Part shown: positions 24,976 to 35,394 of the stretch, in pieces
Layout: each line of letters starts with the position of its first letter
How positions within the stretch are numbered: position 1 is the stretch's first letter
Assembly (NCBI GenBank): GCA_035772735.1
Contig: JASDFA010000020.1
Location: 12,999,501-13,063,500 of the forward strand
Origin: Datura wrightii
Lineage: Eukaryota > Streptophyta > Magnoliopsida > Solanales > Solanaceae
Reading direction: 5' to 3'
Length of the DNA: 64,000 nucleotides
The notes under the pieces: generated by a model
Databases searched by the model: none
What the model was told of the DNA's origin: nothing
What the model saw: only the letters and a program-made list of their open reading frames with translations
Translations under genes and position numbers: made by a program

Positions 24976-26532
24976 AACTGTACCTGAGTCTGGAGGACTC
25001 CTGAATCAACACCCCGGGTGTATCCGCTCGTCGGGGGTGTATAAGGGCCGACCAAGGCACAATATGGGGAAAACTGGCATCCCATCTTCGTCCCCTATGG
25101 GACGGCATGCCACTCCGTAGAGTGACGTATCCTCGTCCTCTGGCGGACGTGTCGATACAGCTATTATCCCTGGACGGTCATGGATGCTAGGTAATCCAAC
25201 CCCAAACAATACAACGGTCTCAACTAGTAATACTGTCTGCATCTCTCACATGCTGAGGCTAATAGGGGTAAAGTATCGTATATACTACATGCTGAACTAG
25301 TGATAGCAATCTGTACGTATTTAATACGTGCTGAGGCTGGTAAATATTACATATGAATATAGTCTCCTGCTAAACTGTACTGGGGCAAATGCTATACGAA
25401 ATATAGTATTTCTGCTGCAACTTATGTTGTATACTGAGTTTCTGTATTAACGTGATTTACTATTCCTAACATGCGTTCCAAACTTTATTTTAGCCTGCCA
25501 TTCTATTTCTGAGGTGCTTTACGGATATTGCATCGCTTTACGGGGTTTCAACTGAATACAATAATATCTTAACATTTAGTATTACATCACATACTGAGCA
25601 TGCTGGGCAGTTTCTAACACTTGTGTTAGAATCTAGGTCGTACTAGTAAGTTTCATGCAAGTTACACCTCGATTCTTCTAATACCGTATCAACATTCACA
25701 ATAAACATAACACTCGACTTCTGAACATTCTACTGGTTTGTAAATTACTACACTGTGCCGATATTACTTAACTTGCCGAGGGAACTAGCTTTACATACCT
25801 TATCCTTGAACTATTCGTCTGTCGGACGAGACTCGGCCGGTACTCCAACTATTTTCTCCCAGCTGCATTCATAAATGTGTCAATTAATACTAAATACAAC
25901 TTTATTTTAAACGGCAACGTCACTTTTGATATCGTTTATAGCCTAAACTTAGGCTTATCGAAAGACGGCCAAAAACTCGCTATTTTTCAGAGGTCCAGAA
26001 GGGAGAAATATTCACTTCACAGCTAGGAACACATAGACACTAATTTAGAGCAATTCTACTTACGTTAGCTCGGTGGCTCGACGATTCATCGGCCGTATTT
26101 CACGAAACTGAATCCGTAGGGATGCTCTCTGCTGCTAAATACCTCAGTATCTGGAGTTAATTTGAGTTTGGGCAACGTTTAGCAGCGTAATCGGACGAAA
26201 AATATAATATCTCCTTCGTTCTTACCTTCTCTCTGCCGCTCACCCTCTGTTTTCTGGAAATAAATATGTGTTTAAATGATTTAAAACCGAAGTGGCCTTT
26301 ATATACTTGGGCCTTGACAAGGCCAACGTGTCACGGAGCCAACGCGGAGGCCTCTCCTCCGTGACATGCTGCCATCGCGGAGGGGTTCTGCCTCGGCTCC
26401 TTCCGCGACGGTTCGACAGGTTTCTCATCCGATCTTTTCCCGGGCCTTCCTCCCGCACGTATGGCCTTCAAATATGCTTAACCAACATGCGAATAGGTCG
26501 TCTAGGTGCCGGAAATTCTACGGGGTATAACA
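24976..26532 (-). mobile_element. Truncated 5' LTR, family B
   Basis: It matches 23265-24819 closely. The homology starts at 'taactgtacctgag', so its U5-side ~1 kb is lost. The 42-bp hairpin is at 26327-26368, with one arm mutated (GACATG for GACACG). Confidence 0.88.
26327..26368. promoter_or_regulatory. 42-bp U3 hairpin, copy 5
   Basis: It equals copy 4 with one base changed in the right arm. The TATA-like box is at about 26299-26306 on the minus strand. Confidence 0.75.
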
Positions 26533-28918
26533 GAGTAGGGGTTAGGAAAATATGGGTTAGTAGACTTGGCTAGTAATATCCTTGCCAATATGGTATATGG
26601 GGCACGGATCCCGGACTTCAACATACAGAGTTAAAGGCAAGACAAGAGCACTTAGTTCTGGAAAGATCAGAACCACGCCTAAGCATTAGTGGATTGATAG
26701 TACTTGGAATCATCACCAAACATCGAGATACGAGCATTCAGGTTGACTCGCAAAAGGTAGAGGCCATAAAAACATGGCCCAGACCCACAACTCCAACTGA
26801 ACTCCGCAGCTTTCTGGAGTTAGCTGGGTATTACAAAATATTTGTGGAAGGATTCTTTGCCCTATCAGCACTACTAACGAAGCTGACTCAGAAGGCAGTT
26901 AAGTTCCAGTGGACCGAGGCTTCTGAGCAGAGTTTCCAGGGGTTGAAAGACAGACTGACATCTGCACCAGTATTAGCCTTGTCGGAGGGTTCATAGGGCT
27001 ACGCTATGTATTGTAACGCTATAGGCATTGGATTGGAATGTGTCCTAATGCAACACGGTAAGGTGATTGCCTATCCTTCGAGGCAACTAAGAAAACGAGA
27101 AGAACAACACCCACCAATGATTTAGAATTAGTTGCAGTTTGTCATGCTCTAAAAATTTGGAGGCATTATTTATATGTTGTTCATGTAGACATCTTCACTG
27201 ATCACAAAAGCCTCCAGTATATTTTTTAAACAGAAAGAGTTGAACTTGCGACAACATCGTTGGCTTAACTTGCTGAAGGACTACGACGTAGATATCTTGT
27301 ATCATCTAGGGAAGGCTAACATTGTAGCCGATTCCCTTAGCTGCAATTCCATGGGCAGCCTATCATATTTGAAGCTAGAAAAGAGAGAATTGGCTCGAGA
27401 AACTACACCAGTTGGCCAATTTAGGAGTCCGATTGATGGACTCAGATGATAGTAGGGTTGTGATTCAGAATAATACAGTGTCATCTCTGGTAATGGAAGT
27501 GAAGGAGCAACAATACGAAGACTCTCGCCTGGTACAACTCAGAAACAAAGTTCAGCAGGAAGGGTTGTTGGCCTTTGAGATAACAAGGGATGAAGTTTTG
27601 AGACTTAGAGGCCAAATCTACATTCCAAATGTAGCGAGACTTCCTCAGCAAATTATGACAGAGGTACATTTCCTATTATTCTTTTCACCTAGGTTCGATG
27701 AAAATGTACCATGATATAAAAGAGATCTACTGGTGACATGGGATTAAGAAAGATATTGTTGAGTTTATAGCACAGTTTCCCAATTGCTAGCAGGTAAAAG
27801 CGGAGCATCAGAAACCTAGTAGGCTGACTCAGGAGATAGTTGTGCCTATGTGAAAATGGAAAGCAATCAATATGGATTTTGTTACAGGTTTACCTCGAAC
27901 CAGGCATTAATTTGACTCCATGTGGGTCATTGTTGATAGGCTGACAAAATCAGCTCATTTCTTTCCAGTCAGGACTATGTTTTCAGCTAAAGATTATGCT
28001 GAGTTGTACATTAATGAGATAGTCTAACTGCATAGTGTCCTAGTATCTATCATCTCTGACAGACAAGCCCAGTTCACAACTAAATTTTGAAAATCGTTCC
28101 AGAAAGGTATGGCGACGCAGGTTAACTTGAGTACAGTTTTTCATCCCCAAACAGATAGCCAAGCTGAGTCCACATTCAAACGCTCGAGGATATGTTGTGG
28201 GCATGTATGCTAGACTTCGAAGGAAGTTGGGATAATCACCTACCTATTATTGAGTTTTAATATAATAACAATTACTACTCTACCATTAAGATGGAGCCCT
28301 ATAAGGCTTTGTATGGGCGAAAATACAGGTCCCCAAAAGGATGGTTTGAAGTAGGTGAGTCAGGGTTGATCGGACCTGACATGATACATCAGTTAGAAGA
28401 AAAAGTTAAGCTCATCAGAGAGCCTTTATTGATAGCCCAGAGTCGTCAGAAGTCTTATTCCGATATACGACGTAGAGACTTAGAGTTTTATGTTGATGAC
28501 TGGGAATTTTGAAAAGTTTCACTGATGAAGGGCGTTATGAAATTTGGAAAGAAGGGAAAGATTGGCCCTAGATTCATTGGACCGTATCGAATCTTCCAAA
28601 AGATAGGGCAAGTAACTTATGAATTAGAATTGCTTTCGGGGCTAGAATCTATTCATCCAGTCTTTCATGTATTGATGCTTTGAGAATGCATAGGAGACCC
28701 TTCTCAGGTTGTTCCAATTGAGGATGTTTAGGTCATAGAGGAGTTGTCCTACGAGGAGACTCCAATAGTTATGTTAGATTGACAGGTCCGCAGATTGAGG
28801 ACCAAAGACATAGTTTCCGTTAAAGTCTTATGGAGGAACGAAAACATAGAAGAGATGACTTGGGAAGTTGAGGATGACATGAGGTCTAGATACCCTCACT
28901 TATTCCAGACTCTATGAT
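26533..28918 (+). pseudogene. Degenerate RT end, RNase H, integrase and chromodomain
   Basis: The text resumes near the end of RT: WPRPTTPTELRSFLELAGYY (26778-26837), then KFQWTEASEQSF. RNase H pieces follow (MQHGKVIAYPSRQLRK at ~27048-27095, DYDVDILYHLGKANIVADSL at ~27280-27339). Integrase follows at ~27720-28320 (MDFVTGLPRTRH, VDRLTKSAHFFPVRTMFSA, FHPQTDSQAE). The tail has IGPRFIGPYRI and a chromodomain-like end (VLWRNENIEEMTWEVEDDM, ~28829-28885). Stops occur throughout. The order RT-RH-IN-chromodomain places it among chromoviruses, Tekay-like. Confidence 0.85.
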
Positions 28919-29175
28919 GATATTATACTGATTTAGACAATTACAGTTGAGGTAAGATAGCTCTCAAGTGTTCTATTGTTGTTTTATTACTGTTGTTGCA
29001 AATTGGTCCTTTTTTGTGTTGTGAAGCTATGCTATATAGTTGTTTGTAATTTCCTGTGAAATGCATATGTTAGACTTTTCTACATTTCAGATTTTTAGAT
29101 AGTCCATATTACAGAGAAGACTCTGCTGAAATTTTTCAATAATGCCTGAGAACTGAATCTCTTAAGATTTAATTA

Positions 29176-29206
29176 CATTCGAGGATGAATGTCCCTAAGG
29201 GGGAAA
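29176..29206 (+). other. Pre-PPT hairpin and polypurine tract
   Basis: CATTCG-AGGA-TGAATG (29176-29191, one mismatch in the arms) is followed by AAGGGGGAAA (29197-29206), just before the right LTR. Confidence 0.75.
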
Positions 29207-31176
29207 TGATGTTACACCCCGTAAGTTTTCTTCATCTAACTGAGGTATGCATATGTGTGTCGAGAGGTTTTAGAATACGGCACACGCTAGAGAAGGGTCA
29301 ATGGAGGAATAGATGAGCATGCCGATGAGCAAGAGGGTGGATGGAGACCGGGGGTAGGCCGCACTGGGCGTCACGCCACGGACCTCCCTCCAGCACATGG
29401 AGCAGCGCGCTGCACCCCTGCTCCATGCGATGGGAGGCGCTCCATGGACCCTTGACACTGCCTCCCACTTATATATATTTTTAGGTATGAAAAGTTGTTT
29501 AATTTAAAAAATATTACCCCAAAGATCAAAGTGGCTAGGCGATTTTCTTCCTTAAGTTTCAATCAAGTAATGGTAAATTGAGCTAGCAAACTTCGTTTAA
29601 TCGCCAATTTTTCTTGGGTAATGATTCCCGAGCCTGCAAAGAACATATTTGCGAAGTTGAATTTTTAAAATTGGTTCAAATTGATGGAGCCCTATAGATT
29701 AGAAGTCATAGAAATCATCTTTATCTATGGCTAGTACGTATACAAGTGATTGTAAGTATTTCTACCCTTCTAACCTATAAAAATTCATAAGATTTTGCCA
29801 AATTGGACTGGTTTTGACTTATTGTCGTTGTGTTCTCTAGGATATGGCTGCTGGCCTAATTCTTGAATTAGAAAGCCCTATTCCCTTGGCGTATAAGCTA
29901 GTAAATGGAGAAACTATGAGTTATTAATTAAAGAAGGATTGATTGAGCAGAATTCGACAATTGAGGTATGTTAAGGCTAACTTCTTTCGACAAGTTATTC
30001 CCGTTGTATAGTTGATATGACTTGCACCTTCGTAGTAGTTGTGATTATGTGTATTATACTTAGATTCTATGAGACGAATTGACGTTATAGTGAAGTAACC
30101 CTTGTTGGGATTGGCTATATTCAGCTTTGTTCCTCGCTAGAAGCGACATAGCGATTTTCTATTTGTTTGTTTGTCGTCTAGAGGGACTAGTGATGTTTTG
30201 CTACCATACCGAGCCCATAAAAGCTTATAGTTAGTTGTTAAGCGTACTTTGTTAAATTGGGCAGCATAAGGCACAACTTGACGATATAACTTTTTGTTTT
30301 TGACACCTATATACATAGTAAAGCTCGCCTACAGGCTGTTGGCGTACCTTGACGCTTACAGGACTAGAATATTAATAGAGTGGCCTTACCTTCAAGTTAG
30401 TGGAACTAGGATTGCCTAATAAATTGCGTGGTAGCTTGCTAGGTGAACTACCTATTGCTAGCGACTGTATAGCTACACACAACTTATAGCTCGTCGTATA
30501 GGTCGCCTAGGTAACCACCCTAGCTGTCATACTCTGTTAGACTATGTAATACCCTGATAGTGATCTTCTCAATTGTCAAACATTAGGCCAATGCCTTTGG
30601 CTACTTAAGAAGACACCCACCTACATGTTGCTTAGAAGGCTAAGTTTAAGAACACCTGCCTATGAGGCTATAAGTTGCTTACATGAGCTATATGCTATTT
30701 GGACAGATTAGATTAACGCCTATAGGGCTAGAACCTTAGTATTACAGATCTACCTTCGGGTTAATAGTTGTTGCGGTTGCCTATAAGGCTATTGTGGTTG
30801 AGTGCTTAGAATCATTCTAGTTATTACCAACCTTGTAGTCATTTTAGGTGAAAGAACCATATAGTTGGTCGCCTACAACTTTACTGATTGCTTATAATCC
30901 ATTATCGTACCATTCTGACAGTCAGATTCTCGTCCAAATCACCCCTAACCTCACCCTTCTCTTTCTATGATAACAAATTTTATAATTGCTTTCATGAATA
31001 TCTAACTAGCTATGGACACATAGAATGTGCCTTTTGGCTGCTATACAAGATGTTGTAGGTGCGAGTAACAGTTGTGTTAGGCCTAAGGGGCTATGTTACG
31101 CTCACTGAGCAATGTGTAGTAATATAAGTTAGGCTTGTCAGATGCTATACAGGCTACTCTAGGAACAAAGGATAAT

Positions 31177-31242
31177 CATAAAGTACCTACGAGGCTATCA
31201 TAAAGTACCTACGAGGCTATCATAAAGTACTTACGAGGCTAT
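31177..31242 (+). repeat. 22-bp unit repeated three times
   Basis: 'cataaagtacctacgaggctat'-type units lie at 31177, 31199 and 31221, the last with one change. The left LTR has a single unit near 19876, so the expansion is specific to this copy or was lost in the other. Confidence 0.85.
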
Positions 31243-31389
31243 GTTATGCTCACAGAGCAATATAAAGTCTAGAACGACTATATTAAGGCCTACAGAGCCA
31301 CTTGAAGTCCGATGCCCTTATAGACTTCCTTATGCCTGAGTTGGCATTACTGACCTTCAGAGAAGCCTCATGTGCTAGGGGTATATTTA

Positions 31390-31680
31390 CAGAAGTCCAG
31401 ATGGCTCAAATATGGTTAAAGGAGACCAAATGTCTCAGATACAGTTACAGGAGCCCAGACGGCTCAGATACAATTACAGGAGCCCAAACGGCTCAGATAC
31501 AATTACAGGAGCCCAGATGGCTCAGATACAGTTATAAGAGCCCAGACGGCTCAGATACAGTTATAGGAGCCTAGATGCTCAAATACAGTTACAGGAGCCC
31601 AAAAGGCTCAGACACAGTTACAGAAGCCTAGAATGCTCGGACACAGTCACAAGAGCCTAGAAGGCTCGGATACAATCTCA
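31390..31680 (+). repeat. ~26-bp tandem array in the right chromovirus LTR
   Basis: Units around CTCAGATACAGTTACAGGAG repeat about 11 times. The unit is the same as in 20030-20345. Confidence 0.85.
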
Positions 31681-32575
31681 AATGACGAGTATGTTTAGTA
31701 CAATTTGCCTATGGGACTACAGTGGTACAATTAGAAGTATGTAGATTGCTTTGCACTTGTCGGGGCTTATGGAGGCCCAGGTAGGTTATTCTGTGTTTTT
31801 TGTACCTTCCAGGCTTATGGGGGCTAGGTTAGGTTCTTGTTTTCATATTTTCCTGCTAGCTACGGTTCAAGTTTGTGAGATTATTCAAGTTAACTTCTGG
31901 CCCTTATTGTTGATTACTTTTAGTTCCTTTATTAGCTTCTATTTAGTTATTATCCTTGTCTTACATATTCTGTACATATTGTACTAATGCCCACGCATGG
32001 GGTGCTACATGCTTGCTTACAGGTTCAGACAGACAGGTTTCAAGACCTCCTGAGTAGTCGTTCAACTTTAGTAGACTGGCCAGCTCTCTTCCTCCAGAGT
32101 TGCCAAATATTAGAGGTTTGCTTGTCTTTTGATATGTATGATTTTGGGTAGGCCGGGACCTTGTCCCAACCAATATTTTACTCTTTAAAAGCCTGCAGAC
32201 TATAGTTTTGGGTTAGACCTGTGTTGTTGGCCGTGTGGGGCCTAGTTGTATTACTTGCTAGCAGCCTTGTCGGCTTGTTTATATGTAAATGTGTGTCTGT
32301 CTTTCTTTGTTATGAGTTAGACAACATGGTGGTCTTGTTGGCCCGCATAGGATGATAGTATTATTGCAACTATTGAGTCAGCTGATTTGTTGCAGGTATT
32401 TATGTTGCGGCCTTGTCGGCCTAAGGCTATGTTTTGAGCCGAGATATAGCTGTTGTTCTCTTGATTATATGTTGCTGGTATACACTAGAGGTGTATATAT
32501 CTAGTTAGGTCAGCTCAGAGTCCAGTGTGGCATTAGGTGCCTGTTACGCCTCCCAAGGTGGGGCGTTACAACCTT

Positions 32576-33130
32576 TATTTCATTAAAAAGTATAATTGTA
32601 ATAGTTAGATCTTCCATTTTCTAGCATAGTATAAATAGTTGCTCTTTTTGTTTCATAGGTAGATTTTGATGATTAAGAATATACACTTTGAGAGTTAGTG
32701 TCTTTGCTTAAGCCTTAGATTGTTAATTGTTTAAAATAGAGAGTTGCTTGGGAATTCAATTCCGTTGAGGTTTTCCTAATATGTTAGATGCTTGTTGGAT
32801 TGATAATTGAGGTCCTTGTCCTTTAGCAAGGGTTTCTTGTACTTTCAATTTGTATCTAGCTTCTTTATCTTACTTTTCTTGTATCAATCAGCATCAAGAG
32901 GTAGGATTATATTTGTTTCTACAAATCTAGTCTTGAAATTTTGATTAAAAAAAGAAATTTAAAAAATATCCAAAAAATTTTCCTGCTTGATTTATTATTT
33001 TTGACACTAGATTCTTGTTCCCTAGTGTTTTTTGAGTCTATATCCAAAGTTTGAAGTGATTTAGAGTTGTGGAAAAAATTCTACCATTGAAGACTTTCAA
33101 GGTTTGAAGACTTTATAAAAGTTGCAATTG
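32576..33130. other. Unassigned AT-rich DNA before the pararetrovirus remnant
   Basis: No convincing gene is seen. Text at 33048-33066 (tttgaagtgatttagagttgtgg) resembles 34229-34248 on the other side of the viral remnant. This part may therefore belong to the viral leader or to flanking duplicated DNA. It is uncertain. Confidence 0.35.
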
Positions 33131-33140
33131 GTCTTATTGA

Positions 33141-33365
33141 TTGAGGTTATATACGAATGAAGAAAGTAGAGAAATAAGAAAACTATACTACACAAAATTA
33201 CCAGAACCATTTAGTTCAAAAATAACTAAAGACTGGCAAGAATCAGGACTAATAGATACACTAGGATCTAGAATAAAATTTGTACAAAAATGGTTTACAG
33301 AATTATGCGATAAACATAAGGAAGACATGAAAATGGAAAAAATACTAGGGGTTTTGCGGAAGTAA
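33141..33365 (+). pseudogene. Endogenous pararetrovirus: coat-protein-like fragment
   Basis: A 74-codon open piece rich in Lys/Glu contains LGSRIKFVQKWFTELC, which looks like the segment just before the zinc finger in the coat-protein region of plant Caulimoviridae. It ends in a stop and the expected Cys-rich finger is missing. The next viral text belongs to RNase H, so a large deletion (rest of coat, protease, RT) lies between them. Assignment is by resemblance to solendovirus-like endogenous sequences of Solanaceae and is tentative. Confidence 0.5.
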
Positions 33366-33384
33366 ATGAGAGAAAAGTTGTGGA

Positions 33385-33672
33385 ATTGCGGATGTGGATT
33401 CTGTTAAATGGGAAATAAATAGAAAAGAACTATTTGCATTATATAAATGTTTGCTTGCATTTGAACCATATATTATTTATAACAAATTTATTGTTAGAAC
33501 AGATAACACACAAGTTAAATGGTGGATAACTAAAAAGGTACAAGATTCCGTAACAACAAAGGAAATAAGGAGATTAGTATTAAATATATTAAATTTTTCA
33601 TTTACAATTGAGGTTATCAAAACTGAGAAAAATACAATTGCAGATTACATCTCAAGATATGGAGAAGAATGA
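33385..33672 (+). pseudogene. Endogenous pararetrovirus: RNase H end of the polymerase
   Basis: The frame (ATG at 33394, probably just internal) has KWEINRKELFALYKCLLAF, then VRTDNTQVKWW and NTIADYISR. These are hallmarks of the caulimovirid RNase H with its Glu and Asp positions, and of the polyprotein C-terminus. It is open to its natural-looking stop. Protease and reverse transcriptase are absent upstream, so no functional enzyme is encoded. Confidence 0.65.
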
Positions 33673-34225
33673 AAATAAGATGGATCAGATACTCGGAATG
33701 CTAAGTACACTTTGTAAAAAAGTGGAAAGGCTGGAAGATGACATGCAAAAGCTAAAAAGCAAAGATAGCAGTCAGCAGCGTGACTTAAAAAACGCGGAAC
33801 TATGCCAATCGGAAGGCACCAAACTTCCAGAGCTAAAAGGAGACGCTGGGAAACTCCTTAAAACCCAAGCTAACAACCCATCTACTTCAACTGCAGGTAC
33901 ATCAGGACCTAAAGAAAGAAGAGACACTATCAGAAAACAGCAGCTATTTGACAAGCAATTCACAATAAAAAATATACCTCCAACTCCACAAACCAGCACA
34001 TACAAAGAAAGTCTAAACCAAACTAGACAAACCTATAACCATATAGCCAACACCTACATTCAAAACATCCACAAAATACAAACCTACTTAAACAAAAATC
34101 CACGCTCTATAACCACCAAAAATCCAGAAGAAGACTATGTTACCCAATATTTACAAGGATATAATAAGCTGATTGCACAGCCAAATACAAACTCGTTCTC
34201 TACATTAAAGGAAAGACAACACTAA
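33659..34225 (+). pseudogene. Endogenous pararetrovirus: 3'-terminal ORF (transactivator-like, truncated)
   Basis: An ATG at 33659 overlaps the end of the RNase H frame by 14 bp, as expected for adjacent ORFs in this family. The 188 codons comprise a heptad-like coiled coil (residues ~5-40: LGMLSTLCKKVERLEDDMQ), a Ser/Thr/Lys-rich linker, then a conserved-looking YNHIANTY...LQGYNKLIAQP region. The frame then ends early. It is probably the N-terminal part of the last viral ORF (inclusion body/transactivator), lacking its C-terminal core. The 205-codon version from 33608 starts inside RNase H in another frame and is less likely. Confidence 0.5.
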
Positions 34226-34379
34226 GATTTGAGGTGATTTAGAGATGATTTAAAGTAGGGTTTGCTCTCGGTATTCTTGAAGATCTTCATATCTTCAAGT
34301 TGAAGAAGAAGACTACAAGGTTCATTTGATCCATTTTTTATACTTGATTTTTGGCCAAAAGTGTTTGTTGGGTCCACAA

Positions 34380-34700
34380 TATATATATTTTCATGGTATC
34401 ATTGAGATCTGTTTCAGTCCTTTAGGCACTCCTCAGCACCATGATACCATCACAATATATCTATATAATGACATACTATCATCGAGGTCTGCTTTGATCC
34501 TTCAGTGAGATACTCCTTGGTCTCCATGATACCATCACCTTATATTTATATATTGTCATAACATCATTGATGTTTTTTTCAATCCTTCAGTGAGAAACTC
34601 TTCAATCTTCTATGATACTATCACAATATATTTATATATTGTCATGATCACTGAGGTCTGCTCAATAAGACACTTTTCATTATATATTGACACAGTATCA
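34380..34700 (+). repeat. ~80-110-bp imperfect tandem repeat, about four units
   Basis: The words 'tatatattgtcatgatatcattgaggtctg', 'gatccttcagtgaga.actcct' and 'ccatgataccatcacaatatat' recur in the same order starting near 34392, 34470, 34553 and 34640. It lies just downstream of the viral remnant. Confidence 0.75.
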
Positions 34701-35325
34701 TAGAAATGGATAAAAGGGGGGAAAAATAAGATTAAACAAAACAGAAAGGAGCTAACAAGAGAAAAACACAAAAAAAGAGCCAATAGGAGAAAAATAAAGT
34801 AAGAAAAAAAAAAAGAACAAAAGGAGAATATGAAACGTTAAAAAAATAAAAGGGAAATAACATTAATTACTAGGAAGAACAAAATCAAAATAGTTTTACT
34901 AATATTAATTAATTGCTGCTACTACTATGAGGATGCAATGATTAAGACTAAAAATTAAAAAAGACAAAAAAAAAGGTCATAGTCTAATTATTTAAATTTT
35001 TTAAATATTTTATTAGTCTAGATATTTTTTATTAATATTTTATATTTAAAAAAAATAAAAAATAGAGAAAGGAACAAAAAGGAAGAAGATAAACTAATCA
35101 AAAAAGAAAAAAAATCAAGAGAAAAGAACGAAAAAAAAGAAGAAAAAAAAATAAAACATAGAAAACAAATAATGATTAATTTAGTAAATGACCTCTATAA
35201 TAAAGGACAAAAGGAGACAGAAGGGGAAAAATAATAAATGAAAAAAAGACAAGATCAAAAAGAAAAGGACAAAAGGACAAAAATAATAAAAGAAAAAGGT
35301 ACAAAAAATACCTCTCTATTTTCAT
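34701..35325. other. A/G-rich low-complexity DNA
   Basis: About 600 bp is dominated by A with interspersed G (aaaaaagaagaaaaaaa, aaggacaaaagg). I see no gene or structured repeat. Confidence 0.7.
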
Positions 35326-35394
35326 CTATTGGGTAGTTTGTCCCTAGTTATACTATAGGGCAAGATATGCTATTGTTATTACTAAAGTAAGCAA

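Larger units (their letters stand above)
22235..26532 (-). mobile_element. Deleted chromovirus: truncated 5' LTR joined to full 3' LTR
   Basis: The + strand begins TGTCACACCCCG and ends GGGGTATAACA, with a perfect GAGTA duplication (22230-22234, 26533-26537). A full LTR (22235-24819) is followed by 156 bp of interior (24820-24975) carrying the polypurine tract, and then only the first ~1557 bp of a second LTR (24976-26532). The two LTR parts differ at only scattered positions. One internal deletion running from within the 5' LTR to just before the 3' end explains it. The same family gives the solo LTR 59427-62012. Confidence 0.9.
10826..32570 (+). mobile_element. Chromovirus (Tekay-like) with ~3.35-kb LTRs, heavily nested
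   Basis: Two long LTRs (10826-21245 once insertions are removed, and 29210-32570) flank a degraded gag-pol on the + strand. After the left LTR lies a clear initiator-tRNA primer site, and before the right LTR a polypurine tract. Possible target duplications are GACCT (10821-10825) and AACCT (32571-32575), one mismatch. Removing the three nested insertions gives LTRs of about 3.33 and 3.36 kb and a short interior with a large deletion between gag and the end of RT. A chromodomain-like C-terminus after integrase supports the chromovirus assignment. Confidence 0.85.
29210..32570 (+). mobile_element. Right LTR of the large chromovirus (3361 bp)
   Basis: It runs TGTTACACCCCG...GGGGCGTTACA without insertions and so gives the empty sites for two of the nested elements (near 29765 and 30820). 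A GC-rich block with arms GGAGCAG/CTGCTCC (about 29399-29425) precedes TATATATATTTTT near 29469. The frame 31302-31574 is the translated 26-bp array. Confidence 0.88.

Noticed and set aside
23122..25242. Pairs of identical proteins repeated ~1.7 kb apart
   Set aside because: The duplication is of LTR DNA (22235-26532). The same text appears on the other strand at 60700-60990 in the solo LTR.
31302..31574. 90-codon frame with repeated YRSPDGSDT
   Set aside because: It is a translated 26-bp array in the chromovirus LTR.
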